Positions 1 through 9,404 of a stretch of 64,000 nucleotides of DNA are shown here, piece by piece. The DNA comes from Pseudomonas flexibilis (GTDB taxonomy: Bacteria > Pseudomonadota > Gammaproteobacteria > Pseudomonadales > Pseudomonadaceae). The stretch spans positions 82,224 through 146,223 of the forward strand of contig NZ_JRUD01000001.1 of NCBI RefSeq assembly GCF_000802425.1, written 5' to 3'. The position numbers were made by a program, and so were the translations under genes. The first letter of the stretch is position 1, and every line of letters begins with the position of its first letter. The notes below the pieces were generated by a model. It searched no databases. It saw nothing but the letters and a program-made list of their open reading frames with translations, and had not been told where the DNA came from.

Positions 1-1364
1 GCGGCCTCGCCGGCCAGTTGCAGCAGGCTCTTCTGGTCCACGTCGCGGATCACCGGCACCAGCAGGCCGTCCGGGGTGTCCACGGCGAAGCCGATGTGCA
101 CGTACTTCTTGCGGATCAGCGCAGCGCCGCTGGGTGCCAGCGAGCTGTTGAAGTCCGGCATCTCCTTGAGTAGGTGCGCGCAGGCCTTGAGCAGCAGCGG
201 CAGCACGGTCAGCTTCACGCCGGCCTTTTCCGCTGCAGCCTTCTGGGCCACGCGGAAGGCTTCCAGCTCGGTGATGTCGGCGGACTCGAACTGGGTGACG
301 TGGGGCACGTTCAGCCAGCTGCGGTGCAGATTGGCGGCGCCGACCTGCATCAGGCGGGTCATGGCCACTTCCTCGATTTCACCGAACTTGCTGAAATCCA
401 CCGCCGGGATCGGCGGAATGCCCGCACCACCGGCAGCCACGGCCGGCGCGGCCTGGGTCTGCTGCATCATGGCCTTCACGTAGGCCTGCACGTCTTCCTT
501 GAGCACGCGGCCGTGCGGGCCGGTGGGCGTGACGCGCGCCAGGTCGATACCGAACTCGCGGGCCAGCTGGCGCACGGCCGGACCAGCGTGCACCTGGGCG
601 GCGGGGCGCTTGGGGGGCTCGACCAGCGGGGCAATGCTCTCCAGCGGCGGGTTGCCGTCGGCGGCGCTCGGTGCCGGCTTCTGCGGTTCGGCCACCACCG
701 GAGCAGGCGCCTTGGCAGCCGCTTGCGGAGCGGCGGCCGGTGCCGCGGGCTGGGCGGCCGGCGCGGCGCCTTCCACCTTGAGGGTGAGGATCAGGTCGCC
801 GGTGCCCACTTCGGCATCCAGCTGCACGGCAATCGATTCCACCACGCCGGCGGCCGGCGAGGGGATTTCCATGCTGGCCTTGTCGGACTCCAGGGTGATC
901 AGCGACTGCTCGGCGCTCACCGTGTCGCCGGCCTTGACCAGCACCTCGATGACACGCGCCTTGCCGGCCGAACCGATGTCCGGCACGCGGATTTCCTGGC
1001 TGCTGGCCGGGGCCGGAGCGGCGGCGGGTGCGACGGTTTCCTTGGCGGCGGGCTGGGTGGCCGGCGCTGCCGGTGCGGCCTCGGCCTTGGGGGCGGCGGC
1101 CGGCTCGGGGGGCGGCGCGCTGGCGCCGGCGTCGTCGCTTTCCAGCTCCAGCAGCTCGTCGCCTTCCTTGAGGCGGTCGCCCAGCTTGACCTTCAGGCTC
1201 TTCACCACGCCGGCCTTGGGCGCGGGAATCTCCATGCTGGCCTTGTCGGATTCCAGGGTCAGCAGGCTCTGCTCGGCCTCGATGCGGTCGCCCACCTTGA
1301 CGAACAGCTCGATGACTTCGCCTTCGCCGCTGCCGATGTCCGGGACACGAATCAGTTCACTCAT
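1..1364 (-). CDS. aceF: Dihydrolipoyl acetyltransferase, E2 of pyruvate dehydrogenase (3' end cut by window edge)
   Basis: E2 core of the pyruvate dehydrogenase complex; it moves the acetyl group from E1 to CoA on lipoyl arms in the cytoplasm. The visible 454 codons begin MSELIRVPDIGSG. They contain two lipoyl domains, each with the lipoylation motif ESDKASMEIP, joined by Ala/Pro-rich linkers. A peripheral subunit-binding domain follows (VRQLAREFGIDLARVTPTG), then the start of the catalytic acyltransferase domain. The catalytic C-terminus lies off the left edge. The start codon is 10 nt after the aceE stop, with GAGGAGCG just upstream, so the two genes form an operon. Two lipoyl domains match P. 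aeruginosa E2 as I recall it. Confidence 0.97.
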   Translation of the reverse strand, partial: MSELIRVPDIGSGEGEVIELFVKVGDRIEAEQSLLTLESDKASMEIPAPKAGVVKSLKVKLGDRLKEGDELLELESDDAGASAPPPEPAAAPKAEAAPAAPATQPAAKETVAPAAAPAPASSQEIRVPDIGSAGKARVIEVLVKAGDTVSAEQSLITLESDKASMEIPSPAAGVVESIAVQLDAEVGTGDLILTLKVEGAAPAAQPAAPAAAPQAAAKAPAPVVAEPQKPAPSAADGNPPLESIAPLVEPPKRPAAQVHAGPAVRQLAREFGIDLARVTPTGPHGRVLKEDVQAYVKAMMQQTQAAPAVAAGGAGIPPIPAVDFSKFGEIEEVAMTRLMQVGAANLHRSWLNVPHVTQFESADITELEAFRVAQKAAAEKAGVKLTVLPLLLKACAHLLKEMPDFNSSLAPSGAALIRKKYVHIGFAVDTPDGLLVPVIRDVDQKSLLQLAGEA

Positions 1365-1374
1365 GGTTCGCTCC

Positions 1375-4023
1375 TCAGCAGTCCAGCGGGTTGGGCTTTT
1401 GGGTGTCGATGCCGAAGCGGGCGATGGCTTCGGCCACCACTTTGCGCTCGATCTCGCCGCGGTCGGCCAGGGCTTCCAGCGCGGTCAGCACGATCCAGTT
1501 GCGGTCCACTTCGAAGAAGTGGCGCAGCTTCTCGCGGGTGTCGCTGCGGCCGAAGCCATCAGTGCCCAGCACCTTGTACTCCTTGACCGGCACCCATTGG
1601 CGAATCTGATCGGCGAACAGCTTCATGTAGTCGGTGGAGGCGATGACCGGGCCCTTGCGGCCGCCCAGGCACTGCTCGACGTAGCTCTGTTGCGGTTTCT
1701 GCTCCGGGTGCAGGCGGTTGTGACGCTCCACCGCCAGCCCGTCGCGGCGCAGCTCGTTGAAGCTGGTGACGCTCCAGACGTCGGCGCCGATCTTGAACTC
1801 TTCGCGGAGGATCTTCGCCGCCTCGCGCACTTCGCGCAGGATGGTGCCGCAGCCGAGCAGCTGCACGTGGCAGGCGGCTTCCTTCTTGTCCTCTTCGAGC
1901 AGGTACATGCCCTTGATGATGCCGTCCTGTACACCCTCGGGGATGGCCGGCTGGGCATAGGACTCGTTCATCACCGTGAGGTAGTAGAAGACGTTCTGCT
2001 GCTCCTCGGTCATCTGGCGAATGCCTTCGCGGATGATCACCGCCAGCTCGTAGCCGTAGGTGGGGTCGTAGCTGCGGCAGTTGGGGATGGTGCTGGCAAG
2101 GATGTGGCTGTGACCGTCCTCGTGCTGCAGGCCCTCGCCGTTGAGCGTGGTGCGACCGGCGGTGCCGCCGATCAGGAAGCCGCGTGCGCGGCTGTCGCCG
2201 GCGGCCCAGGCCAGGTCGCCGATGCGCTGGAAGCCGAACATCGAATAGAAGATGTAGAACGGCAGCATCGGCTGGTTGTGGGTGCTGTAGGCCGTGGCGG
2301 CGGCGATCCAGCTGGACATGGCGCCGGCCTCGTTGATGCCTTCCTCGAGGATCTGGCCCTTCTTGTCCTCGCGGTAGAACATCACCTGGTCCTTGTCGAC
2401 CGGCTGGTACAGCTGGCCTACGGACGAATAGATGCCGAGCTGGCGGAACATGCCTTCCATGCCGAAGGTGCGCGCCTCGTCCGGCACGATCGGCACGATG
2501 CGCGAGCCCAGCTCCTTGTCCTTGACCAGCTGCGCCAGGATGCGCACGAAGGCCATGGTGGTGGAGATCTCGCGATCGCCCGAACCGTCGAGGATGGCCT
2601 TGAGGGTTTCCAGCGGCGGCGTCGGGATGCTGAAGCTCTTGTTGCGGCGCTGCGGGACCGGGCCGCCGAGCTTTTCACGGCTCTTGAGCAGGTACTTCAT
2701 TTCCGGGCTGTCGGGCTCGGGCTTGTAGAACGGCAGTTCTTCGAGCTTGTCATCCGGAATCGGGATGCCGAAACGGTCACGGAAGACCTTCAGGCTGTCC
2801 AGGTCCACCTTCTTGACGTTGTGGGCGATGTTCTGGGCTTCGCCCGAGCCGGTGCCGTAGCCCTTGATGGTCTTGGCCAGGATCACCGTCGGCTGGCCGG
2901 TGTGGTGCACCGCCGCGTGATAGGCGGCGTACACCTTGAACGGGTCATGGCCGCCACGGTTGAGCTTCCAGACCTCGTCGTCGGAGAGGTCTTCGACCAT
3001 CTTCAGCAGCTCGGGGTTGGCGCCGAAGAAGTGCTGGCGCACGAAGGCGCCGTTGTTGGCCTTGTAGTTCTGGTAGTCGCCGTCGACCACCTCGTCCATG
3101 CGTCGCTGCATGACGCCGTCGGCGTCCTTGGCGAACAGCGGGTCCCACAGGCGGCCCCAGATCACCTTGATGACGTTCCAGTCGGCGCCGCGGAAGTTGC
3201 CTTCCAGCTCCTGGATGATCTTGCCGTTGCCACGCACCGGGCCGTCCAGGCGCTGCAGGTTGCAGTTGATGACGAAGATCAGGTTGTCCAGCTTCTCGCG
3301 GCCGGCCAGGGAGATGGCGCCCAGGGACTCCGGCTCGTCGGTCTCGCCGTCGCCCAGGAAGCACCAGACCTTCTGCTTGCCGGCGGGGATGAAGCCGCGG
3401 CTTTCCAGGTACTTCATGAAGCGCGCCTGGTAGATGGCCTGGATCGGGCCCAGGCCCATCGACACGGTCGGGAACTGCCAGAAGTCCGGCATCAGCCAGG
3501 GGTGTGGGTAGGAAGACAGGCCGTTGCCGTCCACTTCGCGGCGGAAGTTCTCCAGCTGGTCTTCGCTGATGCGGCCCTCCAGGAAGGCGCGGGCGTAGAC
3601 GCCGGGCGCGGCGTGGCCCTGGAAGAAGACCAGGTCGCCGCCATGTTCTTCGGTCGGGGCCTGGAAGAAGTAGTTGAAGCCGATGTCGTACAGCGTCGCG
3701 CTGGAGGCGAAGGTGGAGATGTGGCCGCCCAGGCTGGAGTCCCGCTTGTTGGCCCGCGCCACCATGGCCAGTGCGTTCCAGCGCACCAGCGAGCGCACGC
3801 GGCGCTCCATGAACAGGTCGCCGGGCATGCGGGCTTCGTGGGTGACCGGAATGGTGTTGCGGTAGGGCGTGGTGATTGCGTAGGGCAGCTGCGTGCCGCT
3901 ACGGGTGGCCAGCTCGCCCATCCGGGTGATCAGGTACTTGGCGCGGTCCTCGCCTTCGCGGTCGAGGACCGACTCCAGGGCGTCCAGCCACTCCTGGGTT
4001 TCGATGGGATCTTGGTCTTGCAT
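1375..4023 (-). CDS. aceE: Pyruvate dehydrogenase E1 component (homodimeric type)
   Basis: Thiamine-diphosphate-dependent decarboxylase that starts the conversion of pyruvate to acetyl-CoA. The 882 residues are full length for the single-chain proteobacterial E1. The ThDP/Mg motif is visible as GDGETDE at about residues 224-230, followed by NCN at about 253-255. The first ATG gives MQDQDPIETQEWLDALESV, a typical N-terminus that docks on E2. It is first in an operon with aceF. The roughly 310-bp divergent region shared with glnE carries two matching 15-bp palindromes that probably bind a regulator. Confidence 0.97.
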   Translation of the reverse strand: MQDQDPIETQEWLDALESVLDREGEDRAKYLITRMGELATRSGTQLPYAITTPYRNTIPVTHEARMPGDLFMERRVRSLVRWNALAMVARANKRDSSLGGHISTFASSATLYDIGFNYFFQAPTEEHGGDLVFFQGHAAPGVYARAFLEGRISEDQLENFRREVDGNGLSSYPHPWLMPDFWQFPTVSMGLGPIQAIYQARFMKYLESRGFIPAGKQKVWCFLGDGETDEPESLGAISLAGREKLDNLIFVINCNLQRLDGPVRGNGKIIQELEGNFRGADWNVIKVIWGRLWDPLFAKDADGVMQRRMDEVVDGDYQNYKANNGAFVRQHFFGANPELLKMVEDLSDDEVWKLNRGGHDPFKVYAAYHAAVHHTGQPTVILAKTIKGYGTGSGEAQNIAHNVKKVDLDSLKVFRDRFGIPIPDDKLEELPFYKPEPDSPEMKYLLKSREKLGGPVPQRRNKSFSIPTPPLETLKAILDGSGDREISTTMAFVRILAQLVKDKELGSRIVPIVPDEARTFGMEGMFRQLGIYSSVGQLYQPVDKDQVMFYREDKKGQILEEGINEAGAMSSWIAAATAYSTHNQPMLPFYIFYSMFGFQRIGDLAWAAGDSRARGFLIGGTAGRTTLNGEGLQHEDGHSHILASTIPNCRSYDPTYGYELAVIIREGIRQMTEEQQNVFYYLTVMNESYAQPAIPEGVQDGIIKGMYLLEEDKKEAACHVQLLGCGTILREVREAAKILREEFKIGADVWSVTSFNELRRDGLAVERHNRLHPEQKPQQSYVEQCLGGRKGPVIASTDYMKLFADQIRQWVPVKEYKVLGTDGFGRSDTREKLRHFFEVDRNWIVLTALEALADRGEIERKVVAEAIARFGIDTQKPNPLDC

Positions 4024-4130
4024 GGCTTGCTCCAGGGCTCAGGGCGACCTTTTGAGTCGCCTCGATGGCACTGCCGCGTCGTGGCCGCAGTGTCTTTTGT
4101 TGTTCGTTGTGTGCCAGGGACAATCGGCGC

Positions 4131-4194
4131 TTGTAGTTTTACTACAAAAAAGCGAGACCCAACAGTCATCGCACAAATTTGTAGCGAAACTACA
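4131..4194. promoter_or_regulatory. Tandem 15-bp palindromic operators between aceE and glnE
   Basis: Two boxes share one architecture: TGTAGTTTTACTACA at 4132-4146 and TGTAGCGAAACTACA at 4180-4194, centres 48 bp apart. The first fits TNGTNNNACNA, a pattern typical of GntR/FadR-subfamily repressors; PdhR, a member, regulates pyruvate dehydrogenase in enterobacteria. Inference: they control aceEF, possibly through a pyruvate- or lactate-type sensor. The second box keeps only one perfect half-site of that pattern. The rest of the 4024-4334 gap shows no further gene. Confidence 0.6.
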
Positions 4195-4334
4195 GGGGTG
4201 GCCGCGAAACCGTCCTTGGCGGGCCCTGTTTGCAGGGCAAGCATAGACCGCGTCACCGGCAACCCTTGACGAACCCCCCGGCGATGCCCTCTGCTGGCGG
4301 TCCATTCGCCCCTTTCGCAGAAGGAAGTTTCCCC

Positions 4335-7253
4335 ATGAGTCTGCCCTCCCTGGTTGCCGTCCCGGCGTCGCTGGCTGATCTCGCCGAGCGACCGGGTGTC
4401 GCACTGCGCGCCCGTCTGGCCGAGCGAGGGCGGGCGGATGACTGGCCGGCGGCGCGCCAGGAGGCGTTCGTCCGCGCCTGCGTGGCCAGCGACTTCGTGG
4501 CCGAGCAGGTGCAGCGGGATGTCGAGGCGTTTCTGGCGCTGGCGGACTCCGGCGAGCTGGAGCGCAGCCTGCGCCCCGGCGAACTGCGCGGGCAGTTGCA
4601 GGCGCTGCTGGCCGACTGCGAGCAGGAAGACGATCTGGCCCGCCGCCTGCGACGCTTCCGCAACCGCCAGCAACTGCGCATCGTCTGGCGCGATGTGAAT
4701 CGCCTGGCCGATCTCGGCGAGACCTGCCGCGACCTCTCCGACCTGGCGGACGCCTGCATCGACCTGGCCTACCGGTGGCTGTACCCGCGCCATTGCGCGC
4801 AGTTCGGCACGCCGATGGGTCGGCGCTCCGGCAAGCCGCAGCAGATGGTGATCCTCGGCATGGGCAAGCTCGGTGCCCACGAGCTGAACCTGTCCTCGGA
4901 CATCGACCTGATCTTCGGTTTCCCCGAAGGCGGCGAGACCGAGGGTGTGCGCCGCTCCCTCGACAACCAGGAGTTCTTCAACCGCCTGGGCCAGCGGCTG
5001 ATCAAGGCGCTGGACGCCATCACCGTGGACGGCTTCGTGTTCCGCGTCGACATGCGCCTGCGCCCCTACGGCTCGGCCGGCGCGCTGACCCTGAGCTTTG
5101 CCGCGCTGGAGCAGTACTACCAGGACCAGGGGCGCGACTGGGAGCGCTACGCGATGATCAAGGCGCGCGTGGTCGGCGGCGATCAGGTCGCCGGCGCGCA
5201 CCTGCTGAAGATGCTGCAGCCGTTCGTCTATCGGCGTTACCTGGATTTCTCGGCCATCGAGGCGCTGCGCAGCATGAAGCAGCTGATCCAGCAGGAGGTG
5301 CGCCGCAAGGGCATGAGCGAGAACATCAAACTCGGCGCCGGCGGCATCCGCGAGGTGGAATTCATCGCCCAGGCCTTCCAGCTGATCCACGGCGGCCGCG
5401 ACCTGAGCCTGCAGCAGCGGCCGCTGCTGCCGGTGCTGGCCGTGCTGGAGGCCGAGGGCTACCTGCCGGCTCCGGTGGTGGCCGAGCTGCGCGACGGTTA
5501 CCGCTTCCTGCGCTATGTCGAGCACGCCCTGCAGGCGCTGGCCGACAAGCAGACGCAGATGCTGCCTGAGGATGCCCGCGAGCGGGCGCGGGTGGCCTTC
5601 ATCATGGGCTTCGCCGACTGGCCTGCGTTCATGGCACGTCTGGAGCAATGGCGCGAACGTATCGAATGGCATTTCCGGCAGGTGATCGCCGACCCTGACG
5701 AGGAAGAGGAACAGGCCGCGGGTGGCGAGTGGCTGGCCCTGTGGCTGGGCGATCTGGAGGAGGACAGCGCCATCCGGCAACTGGCCGAGCTGGGCTTCGC
5801 CAGCCCCGAGCACGCCTGGCGACACCTGCACGACCTGCGCGGCAGCAGCCAGGTGCGCAGCATGCAGCGCCTGGGCCGCGAACGCCTGGACGCCTTCATG
5901 CCGCGCCTGCTGGCCCAGGTGGCCGAACAGGACGCCCCGGATCAGGTGCTGGAGCGCGTCATGCCGCTGGTGGCGGCGGTGGCGCGGCGCTCGGCCTACC
6001 TGGTGCTGCTCACCGAGAATCCCGGCGCGCTGACCCGGCTGCTGCAGCTGTGCGCCGCCAGCCCGCTGATCGCCGAGCAGATCGCCCGCTTCCCGTTGTT
6101 GCTCGACGAGCTGCTCAACGAAGGCCGCCTGTACAGCCCGCCGCAGGCCCCGGAGCTGGCCGCCGAGCTGCGCGAGCGGCTGATGCGCATTCCCGAGGAC
6201 GACCTCGAACAGCAGATGGAGGCGCTGCGCCACTTCAAGCTGGCCCACAGCCTGCGCGTGGCCGCCTCGGAATTCGCCGGCACCCTGCCGCTGATGAAGG
6301 TCAGCGACTACCTGACCTGGCTCGCCGAGGCGATTCTCGAACAGGTGCTGGCGCTGGCCTGGCGCCACACCGTGGCCAAGCACGGCACGCCCAAGCGCGC
6401 CGACGGCAGCGACTGCGACCCGGACTTCATTATCGTGGGCTACGGCAAGGTGGGCGGCATCGAGCTGGGCCACGGCTCGGACCTGGACCTGGTGTTCATC
6501 CACGACGGCGATCCGCAGGCGGAAACCGACGGCGCCAAGCCCATCGACGGCACCCAGTTCTTCACCCGCCTGGGCCAGCGCATCATCCACCTGCTGACCA
6601 CCCAGACCACGTCGGGCCAGCTCTACGAGGTTGACATGCGCCTGCGCCCCTCGGGCGACGCCGGCCTGCTGGTCAGCTCGCTGGCGGCCTTCGAACGCTA
6701 CCAGCAGCAGGAAGCCTGGACCTGGGAACACCAGGCACTGGTGCGCGCCCGGGTGCTGGTCGGCAGCCCACGGGTGGCGCAGTGCTTCGAACAGGTGCGC
6801 GGGCAAGTGCTGGGGCGGGCCCGCGACCTGCAGAAACTGCAGGCGGAAGTCAGCGAAATGCGCGCCAAGATGCGCGACAACCTGGGGACCCGGGCCACCG
6901 ACGCCGGACGTGGCGAAAACGCCTTCGACCCCGCGCAGAGCTTCGATCTCAAGCAGGATGCCGGTGGTATCGTCGATATCGAATTTATGGTGCAATACGC
7001 GGCCCTGGCCTGGTCGCACCAGCACCCGGAGCTGCTCCGCTACACCGACAACATTCGCATTCTGGACGGCCTCGGCGCGGCCAACCTGCTGCCCGAAACG
7101 GATGTCCAGTTATTGCAGGAGGCCTACAAGGCCTACCGCGCCGCAGCCCACCGCCTGGCCCTGCAGAAACAACCCGGCAAGGTGCCGGGCGATCAGTTCC
7201 CCGATTCGCGCCGCCTGGTGCGGCGCATCTGGACGGAACTGGGACTGAACTGA
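4335..7253 (+). CDS. glnE: Bifunctional glutamine synthetase adenylyltransferase / adenylyl-removing enzyme
   Basis: Attaches AMP to and removes it from glutamine synthetase in response to PII protein state. The 972 residues contain two nucleotidyltransferase domains. The N-terminal, deadenylylating one has SSDIDL at about 187-192; the C-terminal, adenylylating one has GSDLDL at about 714-719. Each is followed by helical segments (KLGAGGIREVEF and KQDAGGIVDIEF). I chose the ATG at 4335 (MSLPSLVAVPASL), preceded by AGAAGGAAG, over the upstream open frame. It is divergent from aceE and followed by ilvE after a hairpin. Confidence 0.96.
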   Translation: MSLPSLVAVPASLADLAERPGVALRARLAERGRADDWPAARQEAFVRACVASDFVAEQVQRDVEAFLALADSGELERSLRPGELRGQLQALLADCEQEDDLARRLRRFRNRQQLRIVWRDVNRLADLGETCRDLSDLADACIDLAYRWLYPRHCAQFGTPMGRRSGKPQQMVILGMGKLGAHELNLSSDIDLIFGFPEGGETEGVRRSLDNQEFFNRLGQRLIKALDAITVDGFVFRVDMRLRPYGSAGALTLSFAALEQYYQDQGRDWERYAMIKARVVGGDQVAGAHLLKMLQPFVYRRYLDFSAIEALRSMKQLIQQEVRRKGMSENIKLGAGGIREVEFIAQAFQLIHGGRDLSLQQRPLLPVLAVLEAEGYLPAPVVAELRDGYRFLRYVEHALQALADKQTQMLPEDARERARVAFIMGFADWPAFMARLEQWRERIEWHFRQVIADPDEEEEQAAGGEWLALWLGDLEEDSAIRQLAELGFASPEHAWRHLHDLRGSSQVRSMQRLGRERLDAFMPRLLAQVAEQDAPDQVLERVMPLVAAVARRSAYLVLLTENPGALTRLLQLCAASPLIAEQIARFPLLLDELLNEGRLYSPPQAPELAAELRERLMRIPEDDLEQQMEALRHFKLAHSLRVAASEFAGTLPLMKVSDYLTWLAEAILEQVLALAWRHTVAKHGTPKRADGSDCDPDFIIVGYGKVGGIELGHGSDLDLVFIHDGDPQAETDGAKPIDGTQFFTRLGQRIIHLLTTQTTSGQLYEVDMRLRPSGDAGLLVSSLAAFERYQQQEAWTWEHQALVRARVLVGSPRVAQCFEQVRGQVLGRARDLQKLQAEVSEMRAKMRDNLGTRATDAGRGENAFDPAQSFDLKQDAGGIVDIEFMVQYAALAWSHQHPELLRYTDNIRILDGLGAANLLPETDVQLLQEAYKAYRAAAHRLALQKQPGKVPGDQFPDSRRLVRRIWTELGLN

Positions 7254-7261
7254 CTTCACGC

Positions 7262-7280
7262 AGGCGGCCGACGGCCGCCT
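7262..7280 (+). terminator. GC-rich hairpin after glnE
   Basis: AGGCGGCC-GAC-GGCCGCCT forms an 8-bp perfect stem with a 3-nt loop just after the glnE stop. There is no following T-run, so it may be a partial terminator or an mRNA-stabilising hairpin rather than a full intrinsic terminator. Confidence 0.35.
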
Positions 7281-7305
7281 CACTTGACCATTGAGGAATG
7301 CAACG

Positions 7306-8229
7306 ATGTCGATGGCTGACCGCGACGGTGTGATCTGGTACGACGGCAAACTGGTGGAATGGCGCGGCGCGACCACCCATGTGCTGACCCACAGCCTGCA
7401 CTACGGCATGGGTGTGTTCGAAGGCGTGCGCGCCTACGAGACCCCCCAGGGCACCGCGATCTTCCGCCTGCAGGCGCACACCGATCGTCTGTTCGATTCG
7501 GCCCACATCATGGGCATGAAGATTCCTTACACCAAGGAAGAGATCAACGAAGCCACCAAGGCGGCGGTGCGCGAGAACGGCCTGGCCAGCGCCTACATCC
7601 GTCCGCTGGCGTTCTACGGTTCCGAAGGCATGGGCATCCGTGCCGACAACCTGAAGGTGCATGTGATTGTCGCCGCCTGGCACTGGGGCGCCTACATGGG
7701 CGAGGAAGCGCTGGAGCGCGGCATCAAGATCCGCACCAGCTCGTTCACCCGCCACCACGTGAACATCTCCATGACCCGCGCCAAGGCCAGCGGCCACTAC
7801 ATCAACTCGATGCTGGCCCTGCAGGAAGCCGTTTCCGCCGGTGCCGACGAGGCGCTGCTGCTGGATCCGGAAGGCTACGTGGCCGAGGGTTCGGGCGAGA
7901 ACATCTTCCTGGTCAAGGACGGCGTGATCTACACCCCCGAGGTGACCGCCTGCCTGAACGGCATCACCCGCAACACCGTGCTGACCCTGGCCCGCGAGCT
8001 GGGCGTGGAGATCGTCGAGAAGCGCATCACCCGCGACGAGGTGTACATCGCCGACGAGGCCTTCTTCACCGGCACCGCCGCCGAAGTGACGCCGATCCGC
8101 GAACTGGACGGCCGCCAGATCGGCATCGGTCGTCGCGGCCCGGTCACCGAGAAGCTGCAGAAGGCCTACTTCGACCTGGTCACCGGCAAGACCGATGCCC
8201 ACCCCGAGTGGCGCACCCTGGTCAAGTGA
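7306..8229 (+). CDS. ilvE: Branched-chain amino acid aminotransferase
   Basis: PLP-dependent class IV aminotransferase for the last step of Leu, Ile and Val synthesis. The 307 residues match the P. aeruginosa length I remember. The PLP lysine is probably K160 in TRAKASGHYINS; the cofactor-phosphate region follows as EGSGENIF and GITRNT. The start is ATG at 7306 (MSMADRDGVIWYDG), with GAGG nine bases upstream; a TTG at 7291 would add five residues but overlaps that ribosome site. It lies between glnE and the LPS core genes, as in other Pseudomonas. Confidence 0.96.
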   Translation: MSMADRDGVIWYDGKLVEWRGATTHVLTHSLHYGMGVFEGVRAYETPQGTAIFRLQAHTDRLFDSAHIMGMKIPYTKEEINEATKAAVRENGLASAYIRPLAFYGSEGMGIRADNLKVHVIVAAWHWGAYMGEEALERGIKIRTSSFTRHHVNISMTRAKASGHYINSMLALQEAVSAGADEALLLDPEGYVAEGSGENIFLVKDGVIYTPEVTACLNGITRNTVLTLARELGVEIVEKRITRDEVYIADEAFFTGTAAEVTPIRELDGRQIGIGRRGPVTEKLQKAYFDLVTGKTDAHPEWRTLVK

Positions 8230-8242
8230 TTCACCAGCGCAG

Positions 8243-8349
8243 GGTGGGTTAGGCCGCAGGTCGTAACCCACCATCCGGCCCGCAGGGGCGGCCAATGGAT
8301 GCCTGGCGACATCCTTGGTGGGTTACGCCGCGAGCGCGGCTGACCCACC
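8243..8349. repeat. Pair of GGTGGGTT...AACCCACC hairpins
   Basis: Two imperfect inverted repeats fill the ilvE-waaF gap. 8243-8272 reads GGTGGGTTAGGC...CGTAACCCACC; 8317-8349 reads GGTGGGTTACGCCGCG...CCCACC and is followed by CTACGG. They belong to a family of short intergenic hairpins seen at several other places in this window. Confidence 0.6.
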
Positions 8350-8369
8350 CTACGGGGACAATTCCTAGT

Positions 8370-9404
8370 ATGAACATTCTGATCATCGGACCCAGCTGGG
8401 TCGGCGACATGGTGATGGCCCAGACGCTGTTCACCTGTCTCAAGCAGCAACACCCCGATTGCGCCATCGACGTGCTGGCCCCGGAGTGGAGCCGGCCGAT
8501 CCTCGAGCGCATGCCCGAGGTGCGCGAGGCCCTGAGCTTTCCGCTCGGCCATGGCGTGCTGGAGCTGGCCACCCGCCGGCGTATCGGCAAGTCTCTCAAG
8601 GGGCGATACGACCAGGCGATCCTGCTGCCCAACTCGCTGAAGTCCGCCCTGGTGCCGTTCTTTGCCGGTATTCCCAGGCGCACCGGCTGGAAGGGCGAGA
8701 TGCGCTATGGGCTGCTCAACGACATCCGCCTCCTCGACAAGCAGCGCTACCCGCTGATGATCGAGCGCTTCATGGCGCTGGCCTACGCGCCGGGCGCCGA
8801 GCTCCCGCAGCCCTATCCGCGCCCGTCGTTGCAGATCGACGAGGCCAGCCGCGCCGCCGCGCTGGAAAAATTCGGCCTGACCCTGGACCGTCCGGTGCTG
8901 GCGCTGTGCCCCGGCGCCGAGTTCGGCGAAGCCAAGCGCTGGCCGGCCGAGCACTACGCCAAGGTGGCGGAGGTCAAGATCCGCGAAGGCTGGCAGGTCT
9001 GGCTGTTTGGCTCGAAGAACGACCATCCCGGCGGTGAGACCATCCGCGAGCGGCTGATTCCCGGCCTGCGCGAGGAAGTCAGCAACCTGGCCGGCCAGAC
9101 CTCGCTGGCCGAGGCCATCGACCTGATGTCCGCCGCCACGGCGGTGGTGTCCAACGACTCCGGGCTGATGCACGTGGCGGCGGCGCTGAATCGCCCGCTG
9201 GTGGCCGTGTACGGCTCCACCTCGCCGCAATTCACCCCGCCGCTGGCCGAGCAGGTGGAGATCGTGCGCCTGGGTCTGGAATGCAGCCCCTGCTTTGAGC
9301 GCACCTGCCGCTTCGGTCACTACGACTGCCTGCGCCAGCTCAAGCCGCGCGCGGTGATCGAGGCGCTGGATCGCCTGGTGCCGCAGCCGGTCGAGGTGAA
9401 ATGA
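8370..9404 (+). CDS. waaF: ADP-heptose:LPS heptosyltransferase II
   Basis: Glycosyltransferase family 9 enzyme that adds the second heptose of the LPS inner core on the cytoplasmic face of the inner membrane. The 344 residues begin MNILIIGPSWVGDMVMAQ, the usual N-terminus. The conserved C-terminal nucleotide-sugar region is visible (SNDSGLMHVAAAL, then VYGSTSPQFTPPL). The start at 8370 was chosen over an upstream in-frame ATG because the extra residues come from the hairpin repeat. The stop abuts the waaC start with no gap. Confidence 0.95.
   Translation: MNILIIGPSWVGDMVMAQTLFTCLKQQHPDCAIDVLAPEWSRPILERMPEVREALSFPLGHGVLELATRRRIGKSLKGRYDQAILLPNSLKSALVPFFAGIPRRTGWKGEMRYGLLNDIRLLDKQRYPLMIERFMALAYAPGAELPQPYPRPSLQIDEASRAAALEKFGLTLDRPVLALCPGAEFGEAKRWPAEHYAKVAEVKIREGWQVWLFGSKNDHPGGETIRERLIPGLREEVSNLAGQTSLAEAIDLMSAATAVVSNDSGLMHVAAALNRPLVAVYGSTSPQFTPPLAEQVEIVRLGLECSPCFERTCRFGHYDCLRQLKPRAVIEALDRLVPQPVEVK

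Noticed and set aside
499..4269. Very long plus-strand open frame (1256 codons) opposite aceF/aceE
   Set aside because: Low-complexity, Ala/Gly/Val/His-rich translation antisense to strongly conserved aceE; a by-product of GC-rich codon usage.
3930..7025. Long minus-strand open frame (1031 codons) opposite glnE
   Set aside because: Shadow of glnE with repetitive composition and no motifs; glnE has all family motifs on the plus strand.
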